Counted from the stretch's first letter, positions 1-9,472 are shown. The stretch is DNA of 64,000 nt from Puniceicoccaceae bacterium Marseille-Q1082 (GCA_904424815.1 CAJGBI010000001.1:835083-899082); one strand, 5' to 3'. Notes: generated from the letters alone by a model not told the origin. A program made the numbers and translations.

Positions 1-1056
1 TTGATACATTACGATTCCTACCGGCGTTATATTAAGCACGTCTCTGAAAACGGAGCTATTTATCATCTCAAGGTAAAATGCAAGCGTTACAAGTGTCTCG
101 ATTGCGGAAGGGTCTTTCGCGAAAGGCTTGAGGGAGTAAGGCCTTACGCTCGTCACTCGGAGAGGTTCAAAAACAGGCTCGTAAGTGAATACGCTCGGAA
201 CGTTTGCAATAAGGCTATTGCTCGGATTTACCGCATATCTGCAAGCACGGTTGAGCGGGCAATCCACAGTAGGTACGAGCAAAAGCTCAAAGAGCAAATC
301 AACTATCCTTGTCCTGAAATTATAGGAATAGACGAGCACACAATCCACAAGGGTTACAAGTTTGCGACTACGATAGCCGACTTATCGCACCACAGGGTAT
401 ACGATGTTATTAAAGGGAAGAGACATATCGATATAGCAGGCGCGCTAATGTCGTACAAAGGCAGGGAAAATGTGAAGGTAGTGTGCATGGATTTATCGAG
501 CGGATATCGAAGTATCGTAAGGAGATGTTTTCCGAGGGCGAAGATAGTAGCGGATAGGTTTCATGTGATACGATTAGTGCTCCACCACTTTATGGAATTT
601 TGCAAGAGTGCGCAGGAAGAAGTAAAGTGGAAGAGATCGATTACTTATCCTTTGCGGAAAAGGAGAGAGAGGCTAAAAGCGCAAGAGATGGAGCGGCTTA
701 AAAGCTTTTTTAGTGGAAATCCGGCAATAGAGCTTGCGTACGAATTTAAGGAGCGATTATGCGGGCTATTGAATAAAAAGAGTCAGACGGCAAAGCAATG
801 CAGGGATAACATAAGAAAGTTAAAGGAAATGATGAAGATAATGAAATACGAAGCGCCGACAGAGTTTGGGAAGCTTGCGGAAACGATAAGCGAATGGTTT
901 GCGCCGATAATCAGAATGTGGAGATTTACAAAAAATAACGGAATAACGGAGGGCTTCCACCGCAAGATTAAGTTGATACAACGCAGAGCCTATGGATACA
1001 GAAACTTTGAAAATTACAGACTGAGAGTCCTCGTGGAATGCGGGGTGAATCTATGA
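1..1056 (+). CDS. ISL3 family transposase, N-terminally incomplete
   Basis: DDE transposase that would move the surrounding insertion sequence. The visible 351 residues correspond to residues 58-408 of the complete copy at 3404-4630, so about 57 N-terminal residues lie outside the window. Visible landmarks are the second half of the N-terminal zinc finger (CKRYKCLDCGRVF), a helix-turn-helix stretch, and the catalytic acidic residues in IGIDEHT, VADRFHV and TEGFHRK. The two copies differ by only about five residues (for example L/H after YH, N/K after GRE, S/R in FF-GNPA, I/M in HRK-KLIQ), so duplication was recent and both copies look intact apart from the edge. Confidence 0.9.
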   Translation: MIHYDSYRRYIKHVSENGAIYHLKVKCKRYKCLDCGRVFRERLEGVRPYARHSERFKNRLVSEYARNVCNKAIARIYRISASTVERAIHSRYEQKLKEQINYPCPEIIGIDEHTIHKGYKFATTIADLSHHRVYDVIKGKRHIDIAGALMSYKGRENVKVVCMDLSSGYRSIVRRCFPRAKIVADRFHVIRLVLHHFMEFCKSAQEEVKWKRSITYPLRKRRERLKAQEMERLKSFFSGNPAIELAYEFKERLCGLLNKKSQTAKQCRDNIRKLKEMMKIMKYEAPTEFGKLAETISEWFAPIIRMWRFTKNNGITEGFHRKIKLIQRRAYGYRNFENYRLRVLVECGVNL

Positions 1057-1105
1057 AAGGCAAATCTAAAAAATCAACCTATTCCACAACCTTTGGTGTT
1101 GACCC
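1..1105 (+). mobile_element. ISL3-type insertion sequence, 5' part missing at window edge
   Basis: The transposase reading frame enters from the window edge. The element continues about 50 bases past its stop codon, to the last point where sequence is shared with the second copy (the shared end reads attccacaacctttggtgtt and then gaccc). That copy lies in inverted orientation at 3355-4652. The final 18 bases of the shared end, 1088-1105, are repeated at once at 1106-1123 in this copy only. The outer left end is not visible. Confidence 0.85.
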
Positions 1106-1208
1106 AACCTTTGGTGTTGACCCCAATTTTCGGGAGAGTTTCAAGTCGAAGAGACGAACCGGCGTTAAACAGAATCTCTATACAACTAATTTATCGCCTT
1201 TAAAATGC

Positions 1209-1241
1209 AAAAAGCGAACCGTTCTGTTTAACGCGGTTCGC
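1209..1241 (-). terminator. Rho-independent terminator of ssrA
   Basis: Stem gcgaaccg (1214-1221) pairs with cggttcgc (1234-1241) around a 12-base loop. On the minus strand it is followed by five T. It begins 13 bases beyond the tmRNA 3' end, so it fits as the terminator of ssrA. Confidence 0.75.
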
Positions 1242-1253
1242 CTCTTCGCCAAA

Positions 1254-1604
1254 TGGTGGAGATGGCGGGAGTCGAACCCGCGTCCTGAGAGCTTTCGGCT
1301 ATACCGTCTACATGCTTAGTCTCCGATTGGTCTTTCGAAGCGGTTAGGTCGGGACTTCCTCCGCTCCGGCGCCGGACGGTTTGTGGCGGCCGCAACTCCG
1401 TCCGAACAGTTGCGGCCCCTGTTCCCGATGTCGACGCCGGGCATCCCATACCGGGAATCTGAGAGCCGACGCGCCGCTTAATTAAGCGGCGATAGCGTAT
1501 TCTTCGCCATTTATGTTTTGTGCGACACATTTTTACGGAGCCAAGTGTCGTCTCCGGCATGCAGGCATAATCTACGACCCAAAGTCGAATTCCGGAACAT
1601 CCCC
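1254..1604 (-). ncRNA. ssrA: tmRNA (transfer-messenger RNA)
   Basis: Rescues stalled ribosomes by acting as tRNA-Ala and then as a short message. On the minus strand the 5' end GGGGATG pairs with CATCTCC just before the encoded ACCA at the 3' end, forming the acceptor stem. The T-arm reads GGGTTCGACTCCC next to it. Inside, a resume codon GCA at 1523 opens the frame A-Q-N-I-N-G-E-E-Y-A-I-A-A followed by TAA (1484-1482). The YAIAA ending matches the usual YALAA-type proteolysis tag. The stop codon lies in a small palindrome (gccgcttaattaagcggc). Total length of about 351 nt is normal for a one-piece tmRNA. Confidence 0.93.
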
Positions 1605-1692
1605 GTATTCTTTTGCGTCGGGATTAACCCGTACGATTTTGGTTATCGGCGGATTCGCTTTTAATTCAAGCTTTTTATTTTCGCGCGCGCTA

Positions 1693-2865
1693 TTAAAGGC
1701 GCGATTTCACGCGCGGCGCGAGTATCGTCACGAGCATTCCTATGCACGCCATTGTCGCGAGCGACCACCGGAGGCTCGAGGCGTGGGCGATGAACCCTAT
1801 GAGCGGCGGGCCCATCAGAAACCCGAAAAACCCTATCGTGGACACCGTCGCAATCGCCATTCCGGAGCTCATTCTGCGGGACTTCCCCGCGAGGCTGTAG
1901 CAAGTCGGAACCACCGTCGAAACCCCGGCGCCCACGAGCAGAAAGCCCATCGACGAAACCGCCACCCCCGGAAACGCGACCGCCAGAATCATTCCGCAGA
2001 AGACAAGGATTCCGCTCGACTGCAATACGCGGATTACGCCGAACCTGGTTATCATGAAATCGCCGAGAAATCTTCCCGAGGCCATTGCGGACATATAGGC
2101 GATGTATCCCATGCGGCTCGAATCCTTGTCCGCGCCAATCACCTCCTTGAAATAGACGACGCTCCAGTCGTACATCGTACCCTCGCAGCTCATGCAGCCG
2201 AACGCGATGACGCCGAGCATTATTATAAACGGAGTAGGCGAAAAAATCGTGCGCTTTTTGCGCGCGTCGGCGGGGTCGGGCTCCGGCTTAATGTCCTCCG
2301 GAAGGATAAAATTCCGCGCGACGAGCGTTACCGCGACACTGAAGACAAAAACCCCCGCGAAACTTTGGAATAGCCCCACATTGTTTGCCGCGAGCATCGC
2401 GCTTAAAATCCCGCCGCAGAATCCCGCGAGGCTCCATAGCCCGTGGAAAGACGACATAATGGAGCGCCCGTAAACGCACTCGACCCCGACTGCCTGCGTG
2501 TTTATGGATATATTGTTCAGGTTCGCCGCCACTCCGAAGCACATGAGCGTCGCAAATAGCGCGGTCGGCGTGCCCGCGAGAGACAAAGCTACGAGCATTG
2601 CGGGATAAAATATTCCGGCGATGAGCGCCATCATTCTGCTGCCAAAACGCGTGACGAGATACCCGGAAAGCGCCATCGCGCAAACCTGTCCGAGCGGTAG
2701 CGCGAAAAGTATTCCTCCGAGATCGGCTTCGTCGAGGTTCAGGTTTGTTTTCACGTCGGCAATTCTGCTTGCCCAGCTTGCGAAGATTATCCCCTGGTTG
2801 AAAAACAGACAGCCGAGCGCGGCGCGGTAGACTGCGGGGCTGTAGCGTAAGTTTTGGAAATCCAT
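1693..2865 (-). CDS. MFS transporter
   Basis: Inner-membrane major facilitator superfamily permease of about 390 residues with roughly twelve hydrophobic segments. The first repeat contains the loop 2-3 type sequence GYLVTRFGSRMMAL, and the second contains RFLGDFMITRFG at the matching position. Related proteins include FucP- and YbjJ-like sugar or drug permeases; the substrate cannot be told. I chose the ATG at 2865 because the frame upstream of it (to 3060) is low-complexity and positively charged, while MDFQNLRYSPAVYRAALGCLFF leads straight into the first membrane segment. It sits alone between ssrA and tRNA-Leu, inside the inverted ISL3 pair. Confidence 0.8.
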   Translation of the reverse strand: MDFQNLRYSPAVYRAALGCLFFNQGIIFASWASRIADVKTNLNLDEADLGGILFALPLGQVCAMALSGYLVTRFGSRMMALIAGIFYPAMLVALSLAGTPTALFATLMCFGVAANLNNISINTQAVGVECVYGRSIMSSFHGLWSLAGFCGGILSAMLAANNVGLFQSFAGVFVFSVAVTLVARNFILPEDIKPEPDPADARKKRTIFSPTPFIIMLGVIAFGCMSCEGTMYDWSVVYFKEVIGADKDSSRMGYIAYMSAMASGRFLGDFMITRFGVIRVLQSSGILVFCGMILAVAFPGVAVSSMGFLLVGAGVSTVVPTCYSLAGKSRRMSSGMAIATVSTIGFFGFLMGPPLIGFIAHASSLRWSLATMACIGMLVTILAPRVKSRL

Positions 2866-3081
2866 ATGCGGCGGAAAAATCAGGGGACGAATTAGAGCAT
2901 CGGGAAAGCGGATTTCAACACAAATTTCAGATGAAATTTTTCGACGAGCCGCCACGCCACCCTTTCCCGCCACGCCGCGGCCTCGGGAACGCGGGGCGGC
3001 GGCAATATTAAAATTTTTCGAAAAAAAGCTTGCAACTATGGACAGACTCTCCATAGTCAAAGCTTTAAAAATAACTCAAAT

Positions 3082-3166
<85 letters not shown>

Positions 3167-3171
3167 ATTTA

Positions 3172-3202
3172 GGCTAATGTCGTTCGGCGTTAGCCATTTT
3201 TT
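3172..3202 (+). terminator. Rho-independent terminator after tRNA-Leu
   Basis: Stem ggctaatg (3172-3179) and cgttagcc (3188-3195), with one G-T pair and an 8-base loop, followed by attttttgg. It starts five bases after the tRNA. Confidence 0.75.
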
Positions 3203-3354
3203 GGCTCAAAGCCAGAGGCTATGGAATAAGGGATATAAAGAAGCGAATTTCCATACTATCCCTCCGCATTCTACGGATGCCCCGTGGCGGCAGTTTTCAA
3301 AGTCCCGCCCGCAAGCCCGCCTTTGGATTAGCTTCTTCTTGCGGCGCAATACAT

Positions 3355-4652
3355 GGGTCAACACCAAAGGTTGTGGAATAGGTTGATTTTTTAGATTTGT
3401 CTTTCATAGTTTTACCCCGCATTCCACGAGGACTCTCAGTCTGTAATTTTCAAAGTTTCTGTATCCGTAGGCTCTGCGTTGTATTAATTTCATCTTGCGG
3501 TGGAAGCCCTCCGTTATTCCGTTATTTTTTGTAAATCTCCACATTCTTATTATCGGCGCAAACCATTCGCTTATCGTTTCCGCAAGCTTCCCAAACTCTG
3601 TCGGCGCTTCGTATTTCATTATCTTCATCATTTCCTTTAACTTTCTTATGTTATCCCTGCATTGCTTTGCCGTCTGACTCTTTTTATTCAATAGCCCGCA
3701 TAATCGCTCCTTAAATTCGTACGCAAGCTCTATTGCCGGATTTCCCCTAAAAAAGCTTTTAAGCCGCTCCATCTCTTGCGCTTTTAGCCTCTCTCTCCTT
3801 TTCCGCAAAGGATAAGTAATCGATCTCTTCCACTTTACTTCTTCCTGCGCACTCTTGCAAAATTCCATAAAGTGGTGGAGCACTAATCGTATCACATGAA
3901 ACCTATCCGCTACTATCTTCGCCCTCGGAAAACATCTCCTTACGATACTTCGATATCCGCTCGATAAATCCATGCACACTACCTTCACCTTCTCCCTGCC
4001 TTTGTACGACATTAGCGCGCCTGCTATATCGATATGCCTCTTCCCTTTAATAACATCGTATACCCTGTGGTGCGATAAGTCGGCTATCGTAGTCGCAAAC
4101 TTGTAACCCTTGTGGATTGTGTGCTCGTCTATTCCTATAATTTCAGGACAAGGATAGTTGATTTGCTCTTTGAGCTTTTGCTCGTACCTACTGTGGATTG
4201 CCCGCTCAACCGTGCTTGCAGATATGCGGTAAATCCGGGCAATAGCCTTATTGCAAACGTTCCGAGCGTATTCACTTACGAGCCTGTTTTTGAACCTCTC
4301 CGAGTGACGAGCGTAAGGCCTTACTCCCTCAAGCCTTTCGCGAAAGACCCTTCCGCAATCGAGACACTTGTAACGCTTGCATTTTACCTTGTGATGATAA
4401 ATAGCTCCGTTTTCAGAGACGTGCTTAATATAACGCCGGTAGGAATCGTAATGTATCAAACGATGCGACCCGCATAAGCAGTCGGGTATACCCGACTGCT
4501 TATGCTCAACTTCCGCAAGCGAAAAGTCTTGACCAACTCTTACTGTCCTGAGTATCTTGTAACCCTTGATTAACACATTGGGCATTGTAGAACATTTTTT
4601 ATTCTCTTTGCCCTCTTTTTTTTCCACCATTCCACAATCTTTGACGTAGAGC
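3355..4652 (-). mobile_element. ISL3-type insertion sequence, apparently complete
   Basis: Contains one transposase gene. The right end outside the stop codon is gggtcaacaccaaaggttgt followed by ggaat (starting at 3355). The left end outside the start codon is the related inverted sequence attccacaatctttgac (4629-4645). The two ends agree best over a core near caaag(a/g)ttgtggaat; the exact left boundary is uncertain by several bases. I see no matching direct repeat at 3347-3354 versus the bases after 4645, so target duplication is either lost or the boundary is misplaced. Confidence 0.8.
3404..4630 (-). CDS. ISL3 family transposase, full length
   Basis: A 408-residue DDE transposase. The N-terminus holds a four-cysteine zinc finger (CLCG near residues 50-55, then CKRYKCLDCG), followed by a DNA-binding helix-turn-helix near residues 100-130. 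The catalytic core has Asp in IGIDEHT, Asp in VADRFHV and Glu in TEGFHRK, the last followed by the YGYRNFENYRLRV tail typical of ISL3 elements. The ATG at 4630 directly follows the left inverted end. Nearly identical to the truncated copy at 1-1056, so at least two copies exist in this genome and transposition may still occur. Confidence 0.92.
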   Translation of the reverse strand: MVEKKEGKENKKCSTMPNVLIKGYKILRTVRVGQDFSLAEVEHKQSGIPDCLCGSHRLIHYDSYRRYIKHVSENGAIYHHKVKCKRYKCLDCGRVFRERLEGVRPYARHSERFKNRLVSEYARNVCNKAIARIYRISASTVERAIHSRYEQKLKEQINYPCPEIIGIDEHTIHKGYKFATTIADLSHHRVYDVIKGKRHIDIAGALMSYKGREKVKVVCMDLSSGYRSIVRRCFPRAKIVADRFHVIRLVLHHFMEFCKSAQEEVKWKRSITYPLRKRRERLKAQEMERLKSFFRGNPAIELAYEFKERLCGLLNKKSQTAKQCRDNIRKLKEMMKIMKYEAPTEFGKLAETISEWFAPIIRMWRFTKNNGITEGFHRKMKLIQRRAYGYRNFENYRLRVLVECGVKL

Positions 4653-4755
4653 GTTATTTATTCCCGACAAAAAGCGCGCCGGACCGCACTTTGCGAACAT
4701 CGGCGCATATAAACCCGCCCGGGTTGAAAGGCTCGGAGTTAAAATAACGCCCCCC

Positions 4756-5508
4756 TCACTCGCTTTCGAGTTCAAGGGCTACGGGACAATGGTCGGAACC
4801 GCCCACTTCGTTCAGCAGCTCCGCGTCTTTCACCAACGGCAGAAGGCTGCGCGATACCAAAAAGTAGTCTATTCTCCACCCCCTGTTGCGCTCGCGCGCC
4901 CTGCGAAAATAGCTCCACCACGTGTACTTGATCTCGTCGGGGTGGGAATCCCGCCAGACGTCGCGCAAATCGCATTCAATTAGCATCTTCTCAAAGTCCG
5001 CGCGCTCCTCTTCGGTAAATCCGGCGCATCCGCGCGCGTCTTTCGGGTCGTAGACGTCCATCGGAGTCCGCGCCACGTTCAAATCTCCGCACACGACCGC
5101 GTTTTTTCGCGACTTCACGAAAGCCGAAAAGTCGGCGTCCCAAGATTTCGTCCGGTACTCCAGCCTTTTCAATCCGTCCTGCGAATTTGGGACATAAACG
5201 TTTATTAGATTGAAATTTTCAAACTCCGCAACGGTTATGCGCCCCTCCTCGGGGTGCCCCTCGAGCGCGACGGCGCCCATGAAAACGGGTTCGACATTGG
5301 AAAATATCGCGGTTCCCGAATACCCCTTTTTGTCTGCGCACGAAAATATTTTGCGCTTGAAGGGAATTTCCAGCGAGTCCGCAACTTCGCGCGGGACTTT
5401 GGTTTCCTGCAAGCACAACACGTCGGGACGGACAGTCTCCACAAACTCCGCAAAGTTTTTCGACATCGCCGCCCTCAGCCCGTTCACGTTCCACGACACT
5501 ATTTTCAT
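4756..5508 (-). CDS. xthA: Exodeoxyribonuclease III
   Basis: A 250-residue AP endonuclease / 3'-5' exonuclease of the ExoIII family for base-excision repair. The start MKIVSWNVNGLRA is the family's N-terminus. Metal and catalytic motifs follow in order: LCLQETK (Glu), YVPN, GDLNVA, and the terminal GWRIDYFLVS and GGSDHCPV (Asp-His). The ATG at 5508 overlaps the stop codon of the upstream SNF2 helicase by four bases (ATGA), so I reject the longer upstream frame. Third gene of the glgA-SNF2-xthA operon. Confidence 0.93.
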   Translation of the reverse strand: MKIVSWNVNGLRAAMSKNFAEFVETVRPDVLCLQETKVPREVADSLEIPFKRKIFSCADKKGYSGTAIFSNVEPVFMGAVALEGHPEEGRITVAEFENFNLINVYVPNSQDGLKRLEYRTKSWDADFSAFVKSRKNAVVCGDLNVARTPMDVYDPKDARGCAGFTEEERADFEKMLIECDLRDVWRDSHPDEIKYTWWSYFRRARERNRGWRIDYFLVSRSLLPLVKDAELLNEVGGSDHCPVALELESE

Positions 5509-7997
5509 TTTAAAATCTCCGCTATGGTTTGGGCGAATTTCTCTCGGTTCGACACGTCGCGCAAGCCTCCTACGAGGTCGTCGAAAAGTTTGCGCTTGCG
5601 CGCCTGGAGGTTGCGAACCCTCTCCTCCACGGTGCCGCCGGCTATCATGCGGTAGACGAACACGTCGCCGCGCCTTCCGATTCTGTGGGCGCGGTCGATG
5701 GCCTGCTCTTCGACGGCGGGGTTCCACCACGGGTCGGCGAGAAAGATGTAGTCAGCCTCCGAAAGCGTTATTCCCGTGCCGCCCGCGCGCAAGCTCACGA
5801 ACATCACGCAACCGCGCCCCGAACTCTGGAAAGAGCCGACGGGGGCTGCCCTGTCGCGCGTCGAGCCCGTGAGCGTATAAATGTCCGCCTCGTCCACGCG
5901 GGTTTTAAGCGCGGACTTCGCGAGGTCGAGAAACTTTGCGAACTGGCTGAAAACCAAAACCTTTTTCCCCGCCCCGCAGAGTTCCTCCACCCTGTCGAGC
6001 AGAACGGAGAGCTTGCCGCCAGGCTCGGACGCCCCCTCCGGGCCGATCCACGGCAACAGGGCGGCGTCGCACGCAGCCTGGCGCAGGCGCGTGAGCAAAG
6101 AGAGAATCGTAAGCCTGCCCCGCGCGTCGTCCGCCGAAGATTCGAGCTCTCCGCGCGCGCGCGCAAGCAGTTTGGCGTACTCCGACTTCTGCTGTTCCGA
6201 CATCGGGCAGTAAAGGTCAACCTGAACCTTTTCGGGCAGCTCGGCGGCGACTTCTGACTTCATGCGCCTTAGGACAAACGGCGATATCTGGCGGCGCACG
6301 GCGTCCACCGCGCCTGACTCCCCGCGCGACAGACGCTCGAAGTTCGCGCGCGTTCCGAGCAGCCCGGGCATCAACCACCTGAACGCCGTCCAGATGTCCA
6401 TGAGCCTGTTTTCAACCGGCGTGCCGGTGAGGGCTATCTTGCGGCGCGCGGAAATCGCCATGCAAGCGAGCGTCGTCTTTGCGTCGGGATTTTTTATAAA
6501 CTGCGCCTCGTCGAGCGCGGCGAGCTCAAAGCGCATCTTTTCTATTTTCGCGCGGTTGCGCCGCAGCTGCGTATAACTCGAAATCCATAGGTCCGCCTCC
6601 GCAAATCCGCCCTTGGCGCCGACGACGCCCGTCCTGACATTCGGGAAGAATTTTTGCGCCTCGGCGGCCCACACGGGAATAACGCTCGCTGGACACACCA
6701 CGAGAAACTTCGCCTTTCCCGCGGGGGACGCGGAAAGGTAGCGGTCCACGAGCGACAGGGTCTGGACGGTTTTGCCGAGCCCCATCTCGTCGGCGATCAT
6801 CGCGTTGCACGAGTGCCCGAAAAGATTCATCGCCCAGAGCACCCCAGACTTCTGGTAGTTGCGCAAAAATCCTGGCAGCTCCGCCGACGCCTCGGGCGGG
6901 TTCTCGAGCGATTTTTTCCATTGCGCAAGCCGCGGCGTAAGCTTGAGCTTTGCCCCGAAATCGGCGAGTGAAAGAAGCATGTAGCGCGGAATTTTCCCGC
7001 GCTCGAAACCGAACTCGCGGGATCTCTCCACGTCGCGCACGAGCGCCGTGTCGCCGCCTGAAACCCTCAAAATGCCGTACTCGGGGATTATCCTGAGCGA
7101 CCCCGCGCCGCCAATCAGCTTCGGCAGCTCCGACGGCTCGATCGCCCTGCCCCCGACGCTCGGAAGCCACTTCACGTCGAAATCCCCCGCGCTGCCGCCG
7201 GATTCGACCGCTTCCGGTGTCAAAGCCAGCCTGCGCTCCCCCCCTTTCAGCAACTCCACGCGCGCGTCGGAGGCTATTGCGAAGTGCGCGCCCCATTTGG
7301 GGAGGACATTGTTCAGAAAAGGCGGAATTTTGGAGAGCTCGGAGAGCGTGTGAAATTCGCCGTCGTACTTGAAGCCCGCCTTGCGCGCGAGCCCCGCGAG
7401 CATAAGCAGCTTTTCGCGCTCGGGCGGCAAAAGCTCCGATATCTGAACGCACTTGTCGCCGTACGCGCTCCTGCGAGCGCCGGAAGGCGTCCGCCACCTC
7501 GTGGAAAAGACGAGCCCCCTGCGGCGCGAGGCAAACGCCAGCTCAAGCGCCATGGGCTCGCGCGCGGGGGCGGCGACCTCCGGCTCTGCGGGGGGCTCCT
7601 CGGGAGTTTCGCCGCCCTCCGGAGGTTTAGAGGAATCGGCGTCGAAGTCGAGAAACTCGTCGGAGGCGGCGAGATCGCCGATGAGCTCGTCTATTTCGTA
7701 AAACGCCGCCACGCAAAGGGCCGCCTGCTCCAAATCTCCCCCGCCCCTCCTGACGTACGAGTCGCCTTCGAAATCGAGCACGCAAAATGGCTCCGAGCCG
7801 TCCTCAAGCCTCGCGCGGGCGAGAGCCTCGGCGCCGTGCAGCTCGATGTCGCGAATGGCGCATTCCTTGTAGAGTTTCCTGCCGTATTCAAGCTCCTCGG
7901 GGCGGAAGAATTTCTGCCAGTCGCGCGCGGCGCGGCGCAGCCACAGCGGAAGCTCGCTGCGCCTGTAAATCCTCCTCGCGGCGTGCTCGACGGCCAT
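5505..7997 (-). CDS. SNF2-family DEAD/DEAH-like helicase
   Basis: An 830-residue SWI2/SNF2 ATPase that probably remodels protein-DNA complexes. The first ~330 residues are a divergent N-terminal domain with an E/P-rich linker; I see no SWIM zinc motif there. The helicase core has Walker A DEMGLGKTVQT, the DEAQ box (LDEAQFIKNP), motif III ALTGTPVENRLMDIW, motif IV VLVFSQF, motif V RAGGTGITLSEADYI and motif VI DRAHRIGRRGDV. I take the ATG at 7997, five bases after the glgA stop codon, instead of the longer frame that runs into glgA. The stop overlaps the xthA start. Confidence 0.88.
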   Translation of the reverse strand: MAVEHAARRIYRRSELPLWLRRAARDWQKFFRPEELEYGRKLYKECAIRDIELHGAEALARARLEDGSEPFCVLDFEGDSYVRRGGGDLEQAALCVAAFYEIDELIGDLAASDEFLDFDADSSKPPEGGETPEEPPAEPEVAAPAREPMALELAFASRRRGLVFSTRWRTPSGARRSAYGDKCVQISELLPPEREKLLMLAGLARKAGFKYDGEFHTLSELSKIPPFLNNVLPKWGAHFAIASDARVELLKGGERRLALTPEAVESGGSAGDFDVKWLPSVGGRAIEPSELPKLIGGAGSLRIIPEYGILRVSGGDTALVRDVERSREFGFERGKIPRYMLLSLADFGAKLKLTPRLAQWKKSLENPPEASAELPGFLRNYQKSGVLWAMNLFGHSCNAMIADEMGLGKTVQTLSLVDRYLSASPAGKAKFLVVCPASVIPVWAAEAQKFFPNVRTGVVGAKGGFAEADLWISSYTQLRRNRAKIEKMRFELAALDEAQFIKNPDAKTTLACMAISARRKIALTGTPVENRLMDIWTAFRWLMPGLLGTRANFERLSRGESGAVDAVRRQISPFVLRRMKSEVAAELPEKVQVDLYCPMSEQQKSEYAKLLARARGELESSADDARGRLTILSLLTRLRQAACDAALLPWIGPEGASEPGGKLSVLLDRVEELCGAGKKVLVFSQFAKFLDLAKSALKTRVDEADIYTLTGSTRDRAAPVGSFQSSGRGCVMFVSLRAGGTGITLSEADYIFLADPWWNPAVEEQAIDRAHRIGRRGDVFVYRMIAGGTVEERVRNLQARKRKLFDDLVGGLRDVSNREKFAQTIAEILK

Positions 7998-8002
7998 GGT
8001 GG

Positions 8003-9472
8003 CTAAATCCCTGCGGAGCGGGCGGCCACCGCCCATTTGTACACCAGCGCGTACTTTTCGGCGGACTTCCCCCACGAGAAATCCTTGCTCATGCCGCTGC
8101 GCCGCATTTTCTCAATGTCGCCCGGGCGATCGTACCATGTTGAGCACGCCCAGCCTATGGTGTTGTAAAGCGCCTCGCAAGTCGGATCCGAAAACCTGAA
8201 CCCGTCTCCCGAGCCCGTGGCTTCGGAATACTGGTCAACCGTGTCGCAAAGCCCGCCCGTGGAGCGCACCACCGGCAGCGAGCCGTACATCATAGAGTAC
8301 ATCTGGTTGAGTCCGCACGGCTCAAACCGGCTCGGCATCAGGAAGAAGTCTGAACCAGCCTCTATCTGGTGGGCGAGCTCGTTGTCAAAGCCGATATAGG
8401 CGGAAATTTTGCCCGGGTACGCCGCGGTCAGGTCCGAAAACGCCCTCTCCTGCCAGTACTCGCCGGATCCGAGAAGGGCTATCTGTATGTCCATATGCGA
8501 CACCAGCTCCGCGGCTATCCGCGCGAGCAAATCGAGCCCTTTTTGGGAATAGAGGCGCGAGACCACCCCGAAAACCGGAATTTTGGGCGAAGCTTTCAGC
8601 CCCATCCGCTTTTGTAGAGCCTTTTTGCATTCCGCCTTGCCCGACATGTCGGCGAGCGAATAGTTGGCTGCTATCAGCTTGTCGGTCTCCGGATTCCACG
8701 CCTCGGAATCAACCCCGTTGAGGATTCCAACGAGATCCGCGCCCCTGAATCTCAGAAGTCCGTCAAGCCCGCATCCGTAGGCGGGCGTCCTGATCTCGCC
8801 GGCGTAGGTGGGGCTGACCGTCGTGATTTTCGTGCAGTTGTAAAGCCCGCCCTTCATCATGTTGAGCGACCCGTACGCCTCGCACGAGTCCGACCTGAAC
8901 TCCGACATCGGCACTCCGGCGTATTCGAGGACGCCCTTGTCGAATATCCCCTGGTGCTGGAGGTTGTGTATTGTAAAGACGCTCGCGCATCCGCCGAGCG
9001 GGGAATTGCGCAGGGAAGTGTTCAATAGCACGGGCGCCAGCCCCGCCGTCCAGTCGTGGCAGTGGACGACGTCGGGGATCCATCCGCTTTGGAGGCACCA
9101 GTCGAGCGCTGCGCGGCACATGAACGCAAACCTCCCGCCGTTGTCGGAGTAGTCCGCGCCGTTGTAATTGTATATGCCGGGGCGGTCGAAATACATGTTA
9201 AACTCCAAAAGCAGGGCTTCCGCCCTCCCGAGGGGCGCCGACCACACGGACGCGCCGTACTCGAGCCCAAGCCCCATGTGCACCGAAAGGTTGTCCATCT
9301 GCTTTTTCATGCCTCCGGAGCGCTTTACCGACGCGTAAAGCGGCGTAAAAATCTTTACGTCGCAACCCGCCTCGGCAAACCGCTTGGAAATCGACGACAC
9401 CATGTCGCCCAATCCGCCGGCCTTGGAAAAGGGGGCGCATTCAGGAGAAATCATGAGGATTTTCATTTTCAT
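8003..9472 (-). CDS. glgA: Glycogen synthase (ADP-glucose type)
   Basis: A 489-residue GT5 glycosyltransferase that extends alpha-1,4-glucan from ADP-glucose. The N-terminus ISPECAPFSKAGGLGDMV contains the KxGGL nucleotide-sugar motif. The C-terminal GT-B half carries the catalytic-site signature PSRFEPCGLNQMYSM and the GGLCDTV loop. Two in-frame ATGs occur six bases apart (9472 and 9466). Heads the glgA-SNF2-xthA operon and is divergent from the secreted isomerase-like gene at 9713. No glgC, glgB or glgP is adjacent. Confidence 0.93.
   Translation of the reverse strand: MKMKILMISPECAPFSKAGGLGDMVSSISKRFAEAGCDVKIFTPLYASVKRSGGMKKQMDNLSVHMGLGLEYGASVWSAPLGRAEALLLEFNMYFDRPGIYNYNGADYSDNGGRFAFMCRAALDWCLQSGWIPDVVHCHDWTAGLAPVLLNTSLRNSPLGGCASVFTIHNLQHQGIFDKGVLEYAGVPMSEFRSDSCEAYGSLNMMKGGLYNCTKITTVSPTYAGEIRTPAYGCGLDGLLRFRGADLVGILNGVDSEAWNPETDKLIAANYSLADMSGKAECKKALQKRMGLKASPKIPVFGVVSRLYSQKGLDLLARIAAELVSHMDIQIALLGSGEYWQERAFSDLTAAYPGKISAYIGFDNELAHQIEAGSDFFLMPSRFEPCGLNQMYSMMYGSLPVVRSTGGLCDTVDQYSEATGSGDGFRFSDPTCEALYNTIGWACSTWYDRPGDIEKMRRSGMSKDFSWGKSAEKYALVYKWAVAARSAGI

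Noticed and set aside
1513-2373. Plus-strand ORF of 286 residues opposite the MFS gene
   Set aside because: Arg/His/Glu-rich composition typical of GC-rich antisense frames; the minus strand encodes a clear transporter.
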